The notes: a model not told the origin generated them from the sequence alone. 64,000 bases of DNA from Anaerolineales bacterium UBA2181 (GCA_002328075.1 DCVT01000022.1:93855-157854); one strand, 5' to 3'. Shown: positions 35,965-45,912, counted from the stretch's first letter. Translations and numbers: made by a program.

Positions 35965-37617
35965 TTACCGTCCTAACTGTCCCCACTCGGTGTACACCAC
36001 CGGGATGTACCCGAATCCAGTCACTTCCTTGCGCATCGCTATTAGCTCGTTAGCCTGGTACAGCGTGGTGCCATACGCAAAGTCCAGCATGATGGCCTGC
36101 CAGTCCTTGACGGCTTGCAGCCGTTCGGCCGAGTCGAGCCCGTGCGAGATGATATCGGTGGCTGCCTCCAACTCGGGTGGCACCTCGCAGCGCATGTTGG
36201 CGCCCCAGTCGTGGCTGGCATAACCCCAGTAATCGGTGTAGATGGTATAGTCGATGTAATCCGGATACCAGTTCCCAATGACCCACGGGGCGGTATGCTC
36301 ACCCCAGGTCATCGACACCAGGACGCTATAGTCGGTGGGCTGGAGTTCCACGTTGATGCCCACCTCTGCCAGGTCGTTCTTGATCTTGGCGCCAACCAGG
36401 TCAAACAGCGGGCGGGCCGGATAGTAGAACTTTTCGGTAAAGCCGTTCTCGTACCCAGCCTCCTTGAGCAGCGCCTTGGCGCGCTCCACGTCCCGCGGCT
36501 GGATCATCGATTCCTCCACGCCAGCCAGGCCCAACGGCAGAATTGATGGCGGTTTCAGGGCATACCCGCGCAAGCCGCTTTGGATGAGACCGTCCCGGTC
36601 CAATGCCAGCAGGATGGCCTGGCGCACGCGCACATCGGAGAGCGGCACTGAAAGCGTTGGATCGCAGGTCATGTTCATGTAGGTGATGTCGAGCGTCTCA
36701 AGCACGTCGACCTGCAGGTTGGGATCGGCTTTGGCCTCCTCCACCAGGTCCGGATCCAGCCGCGGCAACAGGTCCAGGTCGCCACGCTGGAGCATCTGAA
36801 GGGCGGTCGTGGGGTCCTCCACATGTTTGAGGATGATACGGTCCGCCTTTGCTTTTTCTCCCCAATAGGTCGGGTTCGCTTCCAGGACAACCTCGCTCTT
36901 GGGAGTAAAGCTGGTGAGGATGAACGGCCCGCTGCCGGCAGAATTCTGATCCAGCCATGGGGTCGCGGTGTCCGTGGTTGCGGAATCCTCGTCGGCCGAT
37001 CCGCCGTGTTCCTGGACCACCTTGCTGTCCATGATCCCGAGATAGGGTGCGGTAGCCACCATGATGAATCCCGGTGAGGGGTCGTGCAGAATTACGTTGA
37101 CCGTCAGGTCGTCCATCACCTGGACATCAGCCACCCAGCCCATGAACCAGGAAGGCGGCCCTTGTTTGTTCTTGAGCCGCATCCAGGAAAAGCGGACGTC
37201 CTCGGCGGTCAACGGGTTGCCTGAGCTGAACGTAACCCCGGGACGCAGGTGAAAGGTGTAGGTGAGGCCATCGGCCGAGATGTCCCAGCTTTCGGCCAAC
37301 CAGGGAACCGGGGTGCTGAAATCCTGGGCCGTGATCTTGACCAGCGGTTCATAGGCGGCATAGTCGGCCATGGCGCCCGCCAGTTCAAACATCTGGTGCG
37401 GATCCATGCTGGAAGACGCCTGAATGTCAAACCCGACAATCAGGGTCACAGGTTCGGCCGGCGGCGGCGGAACCGGCGTGTCGGCCGGCGGAACCGGGGT
37501 GTCAGCCGGCGCTGCTGGCGGTTGAGTCGGTTCGGCTGTGCCGCCGCAGGCTGCCAGGACGGCAGACAGAGTCACCGCCAACAACAGAACGAAAAACAGG
37601 TGAACAGTCTTCTTCAT
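35965..37617 (-). CDS. Peptide/solute-binding lipoprotein (SBP family 5)
   Basis: 550 residues: lipoprotein signal with lipobox LAAC, a Pro/Ala-rich linker (PADTPVPPADTPVPPPP) and a full family 5 binding fold, including AESWDISADGLTYTFHLRPGVTFSSGNPLTAEDV and later GLRGYALKPPSILPLGL. It binds oligopeptides or related cationic solutes outside the membrane. AGGAGG precedes the ATG. It is separated by 237 nt from dppB and 205 nt from the aminotransferase; the latter gap contains a CGCCTGC/GCAGGCG hairpin (37687-37708). Confidence 0.9.
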   Translation of the reverse strand: MKKTVHLFFVLLLAVTLSAVLAACGGTAEPTQPPAAPADTPVPPADTPVPPPPAEPVTLIVGFDIQASSSMDPHQMFELAGAMADYAAYEPLVKITAQDFSTPVPWLAESWDISADGLTYTFHLRPGVTFSSGNPLTAEDVRFSWMRLKNKQGPPSWFMGWVADVQVMDDLTVNVILHDPSPGFIMVATAPYLGIMDSKVVQEHGGSADEDSATTDTATPWLDQNSAGSGPFILTSFTPKSEVVLEANPTYWGEKAKADRIILKHVEDPTTALQMLQRGDLDLLPRLDPDLVEEAKADPNLQVDVLETLDITYMNMTCDPTLSVPLSDVRVRQAILLALDRDGLIQSGLRGYALKPPSILPLGLAGVEESMIQPRDVERAKALLKEAGYENGFTEKFYYPARPLFDLVGAKIKNDLAEVGINVELQPTDYSVLVSMTWGEHTAPWVIGNWYPDYIDYTIYTDYWGYASHDWGANMRCEVPPELEAATDIISHGLDSAERLQAVKDWQAIMLDFAYGTTLYQANELIAMRKEVTGFGYIPVVYTEWGQLGR

Positions 37618-37822
37618 GCGTAACCTCCTATGACAATCTTGAGCAAAGCCAGCCCATCACTCCAATCCATCACGCAATTCACTTGACGCCTGCCGGCTGG
37701 AGCAGGCGGGACCCCAAAAATACAGTCGCCCGGTGCGACCCATGATAGGTTCGCCGCTGGCTGATACCGAGTCGCCCGGCAGCCTCCTCGTGGGTCGCCG
37801 CGGTCGCAGGTCTGTGAACCCA

Positions 37823-39112
37823 TCAGGCGACCTCTGCCTGCAGCCCGCGCACCACATCAGACAAGATGGTCATGCCGGCGCGGGCCTGCTCCATGGACAC
37901 GATGAGCGGTGGAATGACCCGCAGCACATTGGCATATAGGCCACCGCCGATGACCAGCAGTCCGCGGTCGATACACCGGCCGGTCACGGCCTTGAGCATG
38001 CCAGGATCCGGCCGGCCGTCGGGCTGGACAAACTCGGCCGCCAGCATCAACCCGCGTCCCCGCACATCGCCAATGATGGGTGCCTCAGCCATCAGCGTGT
38101 CCAGTTCGTGGTGCAGGTATTCGCCTACCAGCGCCGCCTGACGCACCAGCTTTTCTTGCTCCAGGACCTCCAGGGTCGCCAAGGCGGCTGCGCACGACAC
38201 TGGGTTTCCGCCGAAGGTCGATCCATGCGCTCCGGGTTCCCATCTGGCCATGACCTCCGGCCGGGCCAACACCGCCCCCAAAGGAAAACCCGAAGCCAGG
38301 CCCTTGGCCAGGGTCATGACGTCGGGCGTGAAACCGGGGACGTGCTGCCAGGCAAACATCCGGCCGGTGCGTCCCATGCCGCTCTGGATCTCATCCACCA
38401 TGAGCAAGATCCCATATCGGTCGCACAGCGCCCGCAACCGGGTGAGAAAATCGTCCGGTGCCACGTGATAACCCGCCTCTCCTAGGATCGGCTCGATGAG
38501 AATCGCCGCGGTTTCGTCGGGACTCACCACCGTCTCCAAAAGCCGTTCCAGCGCCTGGAAACACTCCAGATGGCAGGATTCACGCCGCTGGCCGTACGAG
38601 CAGCGAAAGCACCAGGGATACGGGACATGGTAGACAGCCGGCAACAGCGGTTCGTAGCGCCGGCGCAGTGCGGATTTGGCAGTCACCGAAGCGGCACCAA
38701 GCGTTCGGCCATGAAAGGCACCCTGGAAGGCGATGATGCCCGGCCGCTGAGTGCTGTACCGGGCCAACTTGAGCGCCGCTTCTATCGCCTCCGCGCCGCT
38801 GTTGCCGAAAAATGCCATCCCCAACGGCGGGACCAGCTCTGCAAGTTTCTCCGCTAATTGGACGTAGGTTGGGTACCAGCTCACGTGGATGCAGGCGTGA
38901 ATCAGTTGGTCAATCTGTCGGTGAGCAGCTTCGACTACCTTGGGGTGGCAGTGGCCGGTGTTGGCGGTGGCAATTCCGGCGCTGAAATCCAAGAGCTCTC
39001 GGCCGTCAGCCAAGGTGAGATAGACGCCCCGCCCGGAGACGACCTCAGTGTCGCTCCACCGCGGCAGAGCTGGCGTCACCACGGCGCGGCTTCGTTCGTG
39101 CAAGGACCTCAT
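37823..39112 (-). CDS. Class III aminotransferase, GabT-like
   Basis: 429 residues. Typical features: DFSAGIATANTGHCHPKVVEA, GNSGAEAIEAALKLAR, AFHGRTLGA, the acidic pyridine-N contact in MVDEIQSGMGRTG, and the PLP lysine in TLAKGLASG (about 269). These fold-type I enzymes transaminate terminal amino groups such as 4-aminobutyrate or ornithine derivatives. Its ATG overlaps the stop of the Lrp-type regulator by 4 nt, so both are translated together. Confidence 0.9.
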   Translation of the reverse strand: MRSLHERSRAVVTPALPRWSDTEVVSGRGVYLTLADGRELLDFSAGIATANTGHCHPKVVEAAHRQIDQLIHACIHVSWYPTYVQLAEKLAELVPPLGMAFFGNSGAEAIEAALKLARYSTQRPGIIAFQGAFHGRTLGAASVTAKSALRRRYEPLLPAVYHVPYPWCFRCSYGQRRESCHLECFQALERLLETVVSPDETAAILIEPILGEAGYHVAPDDFLTRLRALCDRYGILLMVDEIQSGMGRTGRMFAWQHVPGFTPDVMTLAKGLASGFPLGAVLARPEVMARWEPGAHGSTFGGNPVSCAAALATLEVLEQEKLVRQAALVGEYLHHELDTLMAEAPIIGDVRGRGLMLAAEFVQPDGRPDPGMLKAVTGRCIDRGLLVIGGGLYANVLRVIPPLIVSMEQARAGMTILSDVVRGLQAEVA

Positions 39113-39816
39113 GGCATTCGCCTCCTTAACTTTGTGACCTGACCAACAACGGCTGCAGTATCATCCGGAGCGCCGGGTACCGGACCGTGGAATCGAGGGG
39201 CTGCTTCCTGCGGAAACACCGAACCCCGGCCCGTTTCGCCGTTGTGACCCTCAGGCCCGCCCTTGACGAGGTGCGGCACGGTGCTCCGCGCTTCAGTCGC
39301 CGGCGCCGATGCCGCTGCGCCAGAGATGACTTGGCCTGGCACATGCCAGTCGTAGGTGAACTTGCGCGTATCCGGCAACAGATACGTCCGAGTGCGCGTG
39401 ACGCCCGGCAGCGATTGCACCGCATCGTACACGTAGGAATACAATTCCTGAACGGTTCGGGTCACTATTTGTATGCTGATGTCCCGATCACCTGTGTAGG
39501 CTACGTAGCGCACCAACTCCAGCCGCGCCAGCTCATCCAGCACCTGAGGGGTACGGCTGGGTTCGGTTTCCACCAACACGTCTGCCATGACCACGAATCC
39601 CAAGGGTTTGGGGTGCACAATGGCCACAATGCTGATGGCGCCCGCCTCCTGGAGCCGGTTGATGCGGTAGCGCACCACCCCCGGGGAGACACCTGGCAGA
39701 TGCTCAGCGATGTCGGCTGCCGCCATGCGGCCATCCTGTTGGAGAAACCCGATGATCGCCGCGTCAATGGGGTCCAATCGGGGGCCGGCCGACCGGTTGC
39801 GCGGGGGGTTAGTCAC
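39109..39816 (-). CDS. Lrp/AsnC-family regulator with long C-terminal tail
   Basis: 235 residues. The N-terminal helix-turn-helix (LDPIDAAIIGFLQQDGRMAAADIAEHL) and the RAM ligand domain (to about residue 160) match amino-acid-responsive Lrp proteins, usually 150-165 residues long. The remaining 75 residues are low-complexity (Ala/Pro/Gly/Arg) and unlike the family. Start is GTG at 39816, 7 nt after the MttB-family stop. It likely controls this amino-acid block, perhaps via the promoter at 41502-41531. Confidence 0.85.
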   Translation of the reverse strand: MTNPPRNRSAGPRLDPIDAAIIGFLQQDGRMAAADIAEHLPGVSPGVVRYRINRLQEAGAISIVAIVHPKPLGFVVMADVLVETEPSRTPQVLDELARLELVRYVAYTGDRDISIQIVTRTVQELYSYVYDAVQSLPGVTRTRTYLLPDTRKFTYDWHVPGQVISGAAASAPATEARSTVPHLVKGGPEGHNGETGRGSVFPQEAAPRFHGPVPGAPDDTAAVVGQVTKLRRRMP

Positions 39817-39823
39817 TTTTCTC

Positions 39824-41308
39824 TTACCCTTCCGGACCCATCGGTCCGACTCGCTCGATCACGGACCTGCTGTCGGCTGTCTGGACAATCAGGCTCAGTT
39901 GGGTGGCGGCGGCCGCGTTCAGCGGTACGGGCTGGTGGGTAGCCAGCAAATCGGCGACCCGCCGTTTTGCCCGCTGCCCCAGGTCGAGGGAGCCGCGAGA
40001 CTCCCACCCCTCCAGGTTGTCGCGGTCCATCAGCATGGGCCGCCAGTTTTCCCGGCAGTGGCGCACGGTGTGCTTCTCGGCCAGGAAGTGACCTCCCGGG
40101 CCCACCCGTTCGATGAGGTCCAGCGCCAGCGTCTCTTCCGAAACCTCCATGCCTCCCACCAGGCGCTTGACCAGCCCAATGACCTCGTCCATGGCCAGCA
40201 GCATCTCATAGGAGGTGGTGAGGCCGGATTCCAGGTATCCCACGTCGTGGATCAGATTGCCGCCTGCCAACGCTGCCACCAGTGTCCACAGGGCTCCCTC
40301 AATGCCGGCCTGCTGGTCAAACGTCTTGGCATCCGATACGCCTGCGAACCCAAAAACCGGCAGGTCGTAGTGATGACCCATCTCGCACAGGGCAGACCAA
40401 TCCAGCATGAACTCGGGTGCGCCATAAGTACCTACGGTGGTAGACATGTCCATGGTCATCATGCCGCCTGCCCCGGCCACCACAGGCGTGCCTTCGCGGA
40501 TCAACTGGCAGATCAGCAGACCGCTCAGTAGTTCGGCGTTGGCCTGCACCACTGCGCCGGCGCGGGTGGTGGGCGATGATGCGCCGGTGATCAGCCCCGG
40601 CGTGTACACCACCGGCAGGCCTTTGCGGCAGATGTAGAGCAGCTTTTCGCAGCTCTCTACGGCGTGGGTGAGCGGCGCGATGGGTTCGGCATACAGGGCA
40701 CAGAACGGATTGAGTTGCAACGCAGCTTCGCCACCAGTGACGGACTCGGCCATCTGGATGATGTCCTCCAGGTTCTGACGGTTCCAGGCTGTGTAGACGA
40801 CGGGCTTGGTCGTGTTGGCTACCATGGCCTCAAAGTGGTAGAGATCCGAGATCGCCGGATTGACATCGGTGGCAATGCCCATACACATAATAAAGTCAAT
40901 GTTCTTCAGTGCATCCACCAGACGGGAGACGTTGACAATGTCCGCCAATACTGCTCGGCGGCGCTCGCCGGTGTGGGGGTCAAGGATAAAAGGTGTATCC
41001 GAGCCGGTGCCAAAATAGCTCTTGCGACCCTCCAGGTACATGGCTGGTGCGCCACGGCGGTCGCAGAGCACCACCCGCGGCGGCGCAACACGGACGGCCC
41101 AGTCCAACAGGTGGGCCGGCATTCGCACCCGGTCGTCGGTCACCGAGCACCCGGCATCGGATAGGATGGAGCGAACCTCGGCCGAGAGGACCCTGACGCC
41201 CGTGCGCCGTAGCACTTCCAGGGTGGCACGGTGTATTTCGGCCTTTTGATCCTCGGTCAGGATTGACATACCGAGCGTTTTGTGGAGTAATTGATCACTG
41301 TGAATCAC
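39824..41308 (-). CDS. MttB-family (non-pyrrolysine) methyltransferase
   Basis: 494 residues of the trimethylamine methyltransferase superfamily: TEDQKAEIHRATLEVLRRTGVRV, YFGTGSDTPFILD, a central TIM-barrel part, and GGNLIHDVGYLESGLTTSYE near the end. No in-frame amber codon, so no pyrrolysine; such MtgB-like relatives demethylate betaines such as glycine betaine, proline betaine, carnitine or butyrobetaine, passing methyl to a corrinoid protein. No corrinoid protein is in the window. Start GTG 41308 was chosen for the upstream GAGGAG; an ATG at 41338 is the alternative. Confidence 0.85.
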   Translation of the reverse strand: MIHSDQLLHKTLGMSILTEDQKAEIHRATLEVLRRTGVRVLSAEVRSILSDAGCSVTDDRVRMPAHLLDWAVRVAPPRVVLCDRRGAPAMYLEGRKSYFGTGSDTPFILDPHTGERRRAVLADIVNVSRLVDALKNIDFIMCMGIATDVNPAISDLYHFEAMVANTTKPVVYTAWNRQNLEDIIQMAESVTGGEAALQLNPFCALYAEPIAPLTHAVESCEKLLYICRKGLPVVYTPGLITGASSPTTRAGAVVQANAELLSGLLICQLIREGTPVVAGAGGMMTMDMSTTVGTYGAPEFMLDWSALCEMGHHYDLPVFGFAGVSDAKTFDQQAGIEGALWTLVAALAGGNLIHDVGYLESGLTTSYEMLLAMDEVIGLVKRLVGGMEVSEETLALDLIERVGPGGHFLAEKHTVRHCRENWRPMLMDRDNLEGWESRGSLDLGQRAKRRVADLLATHQPVPLNAAAATQLSLIVQTADSRSVIERVGPMGPEG

Positions 41309-41839
41309 CTGGCTCAGTCTCCTCTCCTTCAAGAGCATTCGCTATGCTGTACGTCATCGGTATAGCACCCTTTAACCAGCGTCACGCCGGACCCCAGACG
41401 TGGGGCCATCCGCGCGTCTATTTGCACATCGTGGGGTTCTCTTCAGACAGGCGCTTGCTTGACCTCAGATGCTGTCCTCGGCGCGCTTGATCGCACATCA
41501 AAGTATACGCCCATTATTGTAGTAAAGTCAACTAATCCGGCCTAATATATTGTTTTCTTACAATCTGACATGTTGTGATGTAGTTTTCGTCGAAATCGTT
41601 GCTTGGGGCCCACACGAGCGAGGTTGGCCGCAACCAGGACGATTGGCAACTAGACGCCCGCGGCTTGCCCTCAATCTACATGATTCCTCCACAATGGTCT
41701 GACAACTTTTCCACGAGTCTCCGGTACCATCCATACAGGTGGCTGCCCCACACCGGCGGTGTGCGGGCGACAGCCGCTCCAACTGAGTGGTCTGACGGCG
41801 GCCGCGGCGATCGCTCTCCGTTAAAGGAGGAATGAAGCG
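41309..41839. other. Divergent regulatory region
   Basis: About 530 nt, locally AT-rich (41500-41600), with the minus-strand promoter at 41502-41531. TTGT/ACAA half-sites (about 41550-41575) could bind a regulator. No gene seen. Confidence 0.45.
41502..41531 (-). promoter_or_regulatory. Promoter of the MttB-Lrp-aminotransferase operon
   Basis: Minus strand: TTGACT (41531-41526), 18-nt spacer, TATACT (41507-41502). Leader about 185 nt. Confidence 0.6.
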
Positions 41840-42934
41840 TTGAATCACCGGTTCATACATCTCTTGGCAATCCTCTTTCTGCTCTCCGGGTGCGGGCAGA
41901 TGCTGCCCGCCACAGATCTGCCCGAAGCAGTGGCGCTGGATACAACCGCGGCAACCCCGGAACCGTCTCCCTCAGAGATGCCGGACCAGGCGGCGGAATC
42001 CCTTGTGCCCACGGAGCCGGCACTCACCGCGGTCCAACCAACCGAAACACCGGCCGTGAGTCCGAGTCCAACGAGGGCATCCGCCGTCGGGCAATTTACT
42101 CTCGTGGCGGACGGCAAGCCGGCGTCCAGCAGCTCCGAAGACACAAAGCTGTGGGCGACAGCCACCACACAGACGGCCGCCACGCCCGGCGAAAACAGGC
42201 AGACTCCGTCGGCCACCTCCCAGCCGGCAACGCCCATCCCCTCAGTGGGTCAGATCGCCTGGACGGCGTCCGCGCCATCCGGCAGGTCAGTTTCCCTGGC
42301 GCGCATCGAGGACACTGATCCGGCGCCGCCTCTGGCCATCCTGGTCAGCACCGTCCGAGTTTTGGAGAACGGTTATTACCGGGTTACCGGGCTGGTGCGC
42401 AACGACGGAGAGGTGGCGTATGGCGGCATTGGCGTGGTGGGTACCTTTTTCACGGAGGAGCGGCCGTGTCGGGAGACGCAGGACCATTGGGGCCACACGG
42501 TGCAAGAGTGCCCCAATAACCGGTTTGGACCGGTGTCGGTCAATGCGGCTTGTCAGGTGTTGGCGCCCGGCGCCTCCTGCCCATTCGGCCTGGAGATCTA
42601 TCCGCAGCCTTACATTGCCTACCTTCTTCACCCGGAAGGCAGCCCCATGGGGTACCGACAACCGGCGGGGGTGACTGCCAGCGTGGGTGGACTTGCCACC
42701 GACAACGCCGGCCGGGTCTGGATTGTCGGAACGGTCGCCAACCCCAACCCCTTCCCGGTGAACGGGGTGCGCGTTGGTGGGATGCTGCTCGACGCCGCTG
42801 GCGAGATCGTCAGCGTAGGGGCGGTTGCCATCGCGGGACATCTGGCGGCTGGCGCCAACGCCTCGTTTGAACTGCACCTGGAATACCGGCCGTATCGCAC
42901 CTACCAGATCTTTTCCGAGGCCGTTCAGAACTGA
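41840..42934 (+). CDS. Lipoprotein with two FxLYD-like domains
   Basis: 364 residues. Start is TTG at 41840: AAAGGAGG ends 9 nt upstream and it gives a proper lipoprotein signal (LAILFLLSGC). A Thr/Pro/Ser-rich linker of about 120 residues follows, then two Ig-like domains with FxLYD character: VTGLVRNDGEVAYGGIGVVGTFF and IVGTVANPNPFPVNGVRVGGMLL. First gene of the 41.8-51.9 kb export block, 83 nt before the large permease; it may be an outer accessory or sensing lipoprotein. Confidence 0.75.
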   Translation: MNHRFIHLLAILFLLSGCGQMLPATDLPEAVALDTTAATPEPSPSEMPDQAAESLVPTEPALTAVQPTETPAVSPSPTRASAVGQFTLVADGKPASSSSEDTKLWATATTQTAATPGENRQTPSATSQPATPIPSVGQIAWTASAPSGRSVSLARIEDTDPAPPLAILVSTVRVLENGYYRVTGLVRNDGEVAYGGIGVVGTFFTEERPCRETQDHWGHTVQECPNNRFGPVSVNAACQVLAPGASCPFGLEIYPQPYIAYLLHPEGSPMGYRQPAGVTASVGGLATDNAGRVWIVGTVANPNPFPVNGVRVGGMLLDAAGEIVSVGAVAIAGHLAAGANASFELHLEYRPYRTYQIFSEAVQN

Positions 42935-43017
42935 CCATGACGAGTCATCGGAACCATATCCAGTCGTCGATGCGACCTACCTGCCGGTAGAACCAGAAGC
43001 CCGCTAGGAACACTGCG

Positions 43018-45891
43018 ATGCGCATTCTGTTTAACCTCTTTTCCCTCATCACCCTGGCTGCTCGGCGGCTCTGGAACCAACGCTTGCTGACGGCGTGCCT
43101 GCTGTTGGGCCTGGTGGCCGCCGCCGGCCTCCTCTCCAGCATCCCGCTGTATTCGGATGCGGCGCAAAACCGCTTGCTGCAGGGGCAACTGACGGACGCC
43201 GGTACGTACCGGCCACCTTTTAGTTTCCTCTGGCGTTATGCTGGTGCTTGGCACGGCGCTATCACCTGGGAAAACTACCTCCCCGCCAACGAGTACCTGA
43301 CGGCACAGGCGACGTCCATCGTAGACCTGCCGCTGGATGAACAAGTACGCTACGTGAGCAGCGCCAAGCTTCGTCTATTTCCGGCCAAGGACGCGGCTTT
43401 TGTGCCAGACGAACCCCTGATCTGGGCTACCGTCGGCTTTATCACGGGCCTCGCCGACCGCATACAAATAGTCGAGGGCAGCTTTCCTTCTGGTGGCGAG
43501 GTCGGCGAACCGGTGCAGGTGCTCATCGGCCAGGACACAGCCGATTTGTTGGGCCTGCAACTCGGCGAGATCTATGTGTTGATGGCCACCGGCACCAGCG
43601 GCGCCCAGATCCCGGTTGAAATCGCCGGCGTGTGGCGGGCCGTCAACGGCAATGACCCATACTGGTTCTACACGCCTGAGGCCTTTGACCTGGCACTGCT
43701 CACCAGTGAGGAGGCGTTTTCTACCCAGGTCACGGTCGCCCTCGACAAGCCGGTGGACACGGCCGTCTGGTACCAGATATTTGACGGCGTGACGATCCGG
43801 CCGGCCACGGTCAACGACCTGTTGGGTCGAATAGCCACTGTTGAGGCCCGGCTGACCGTCCTTCTCAACTACACGGCGCTGGAGGCCTCACCGGTGTCAG
43901 CTCTGCAGCAATACGGTGACCAGGCCAAGCTGCTGACTCTGGTGCTCACCGTGTTTAGTCTGCCAGTGCTCGGTCTGGCGGTCTATTTCATCAGCTTGAT
44001 CTCTGGCATGGTGGTGCAGAACAGCCAGAGCGAGATTGCTAACATGCGCGGCCGCGGGATCAGCCGCAGGCAGATCGTGAACCTGTATGTCCTGGAAGGT
44101 CTGCTGGTGAGCATCCTGGGGCTGGCCGGCGGGCTGCAGGTCGGCCGCTGGATGGCACAACTGATGACCCGCGCCCGCACCTTTTTGGATACGGCGGTAT
44201 TGACCGGTGGAGCGCACGAGTCTGTGGCCATCGTCACCACGTCGACGGCCTACGCGTATGCGGCCGTGGGCGTGCTGCTTACCATGGCGGCACTCATTAT
44301 CCCCGCGCTGTCAGCCTCGCGCCATTCGATTGTCACGTTGCGGTGGGAACAGGCGCGCTCCATGCGGGCCCCGGCCTGGCAGCGCTACTACCTTGACCTG
44401 GCGATGTTGATTGCGCCGCTGTACGGCTGGTATCAACTCTCCAAACAGGGCACCTTGACCGTCGGCGCAGGGAATGATCCCTTTTCCAACCCGTTGCTCT
44501 TTCTGGTGCCGGTGCTCTTTTGCTTTGCGCTCGGCCTGGTGGCGGTCCGCCTATTCCCGGCGGTGGTGCTGGCGATGGCCTGGCTGGCGGCCCACCTGCC
44601 GGGCACCACGCTGCTTCTGACCTTGCGCCAACTAGCCCGCTCCACCTCCCAATACCTGGGCCCGCTGTTGCTGTTGAGCCTCACGGTCAGCCTGGCCACC
44701 TTTACCGCCTCGATGGCGGTCACGTTGGATAACCACCTGTCTGACCAAGTATACTATCAAGTGGGGGCCGACCTGAATCTGGCCGAACTGGGCGAGAGCA
44801 CCGAGGAAGAGGAAACGATCACGCTGACCGGGGAGAGCAGCACGACGGCCGACGCGGCCCAATGGCTCTTCTTGCCGGTGAGCGACCACCTGGAGGTGTC
44901 CGGTGTTCAGGCGGCCGCGCGCGTTGGCGGCTACAGCGCGACGGCGAAAATCGGCACCCGTCGTTACGCCGGGCGGATCCTGGGGATCGATCGGGTTGAT
45001 TTTCCCAAGGTAGCCTACTACCGTCCGGATTTCGCCTCCAACGAGTCGTTGGGCGGGCTGATGAACCGGTTGGCGCTGGCATCCGACGCGGTGCTGGTGA
45101 GCACCGACTTCATGGTTCAACAGGGGTTGACGGTAGGCGATCCCTTACAGCTCACCGTGGGCACCAGCGGCCGGTACGCGGACGCCAGTTTCACCATCGT
45201 AGGTAGCCTACGTCTCTTTCCCACGCTCTATCCTCAGGACGGACCCTTCTTTGTGGCGAACCTGGACCACCTCCACGACGCACTGGGTGGCACCTACCCC
45301 TACAACGTCTGGCTGTCGACCGAGCCGGCAACCGATTCGGTGGATGCTGCGACCGCTGCAACCAGCATCGTGCAAGGGGTTCGCGACTTGGGGGTGGTGG
45401 TGGTCAGTGACCTGGATGCCCGGACGATCATTGCAGATTCCCAAACCCAACCGGAGCGGCAAGGGCTTTTTGGTCTGCTATCCGTCGGTTTCCTGGCCGC
45501 CGCCGGGCTCACCGTAGTCGGGTTTTTGGTGTTCGCCGTCGTCTCCTTTCGGCGGCGCCTCATCGAACTAGGTATGTTGCGGGCGATTGGGTTATCCGTG
45601 GGCCAGATGGCCATCTACCTGACCGCCGAATCGGCCATCCTGATCTTTACCGGCGTGTTGACCGGTTCGGGGCTGGGTGTCCTGGCCAGCACACTCTTTA
45701 TCCCATTCTTCCAGGTGGGGGAAGGCAAGACCGCACTGATCCCGCCGTTTGTAGTGCAGATCGCCTGGGAGCAGCTGGCATTCATCTGCCTGGTGTTTGG
45801 CGTCATGTTCCTGGTGGCAGTGATCGTGCTAGGCTTTCTCTTGGTACGCATGAAGGTGTTTGAGGCGGTCAAGCTGGGTGAAACCATTTAG
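43018..45891 (+). CDS. 957-residue double FtsX-type ABC permease
   Basis: Signal-anchor helix (about 20-43), first large external domain, helices near 300-430 (LVLTVFSLPVLGLAVYFI; GVLLTMAALIIPAL), a central hydrophobic cluster (LFLVPVLFCFALGLVAVRLF; LLLLSLTVSLATF), a second external domain, and a terminal trio (LTVVGFLVFAVVSF; AILIFTGVLTGSGLGVL; VFGVMFLVAVIVLGFLLV). Two FtsX cores in one chain replace the usual dimer. It should couple with the ATPases at 47334 and/or 51188. Substrate unknown. Confidence 0.88.
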   Translation: MRILFNLFSLITLAARRLWNQRLLTACLLLGLVAAAGLLSSIPLYSDAAQNRLLQGQLTDAGTYRPPFSFLWRYAGAWHGAITWENYLPANEYLTAQATSIVDLPLDEQVRYVSSAKLRLFPAKDAAFVPDEPLIWATVGFITGLADRIQIVEGSFPSGGEVGEPVQVLIGQDTADLLGLQLGEIYVLMATGTSGAQIPVEIAGVWRAVNGNDPYWFYTPEAFDLALLTSEEAFSTQVTVALDKPVDTAVWYQIFDGVTIRPATVNDLLGRIATVEARLTVLLNYTALEASPVSALQQYGDQAKLLTLVLTVFSLPVLGLAVYFISLISGMVVQNSQSEIANMRGRGISRRQIVNLYVLEGLLVSILGLAGGLQVGRWMAQLMTRARTFLDTAVLTGGAHESVAIVTTSTAYAYAAVGVLLTMAALIIPALSASRHSIVTLRWEQARSMRAPAWQRYYLDLAMLIAPLYGWYQLSKQGTLTVGAGNDPFSNPLLFLVPVLFCFALGLVAVRLFPAVVLAMAWLAAHLPGTTLLLTLRQLARSTSQYLGPLLLLSLTVSLATFTASMAVTLDNHLSDQVYYQVGADLNLAELGESTEEEETITLTGESSTTADAAQWLFLPVSDHLEVSGVQAAARVGGYSATAKIGTRRYAGRILGIDRVDFPKVAYYRPDFASNESLGGLMNRLALASDAVLVSTDFMVQQGLTVGDPLQLTVGTSGRYADASFTIVGSLRLFPTLYPQDGPFFVANLDHLHDALGGTYPYNVWLSTEPATDSVDAATAATSIVQGVRDLGVVVVSDLDARTIIADSQTQPERQGLFGLLSVGFLAAAGLTVVGFLVFAVVSFRRRLIELGMLRAIGLSVGQMAIYLTAESAILIFTGVLTGSGLGVLASTLFIPFFQVGEGKTALIPPFVVQIAWEQLAFICLVFGVMFLVAVIVLGFLLVRMKVFEAVKLGETI

Positions 45892-45912
45892 AATGCCGTT
45901 CGAGGTGAATTG

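Noticed and set aside
37687..37708. CGCCTGC/GCAGGCG hairpin as terminator after the aminotransferase
   Set aside because: No T-tract on the transcribed strand, and it sits upstream of another same-strand gene; kept only as a note.
39824..41308. Pyrrolysine codon in the MttB-family gene
   Set aside because: The frame has no internal TAG; the protein belongs to the non-pyrrolysine branch.
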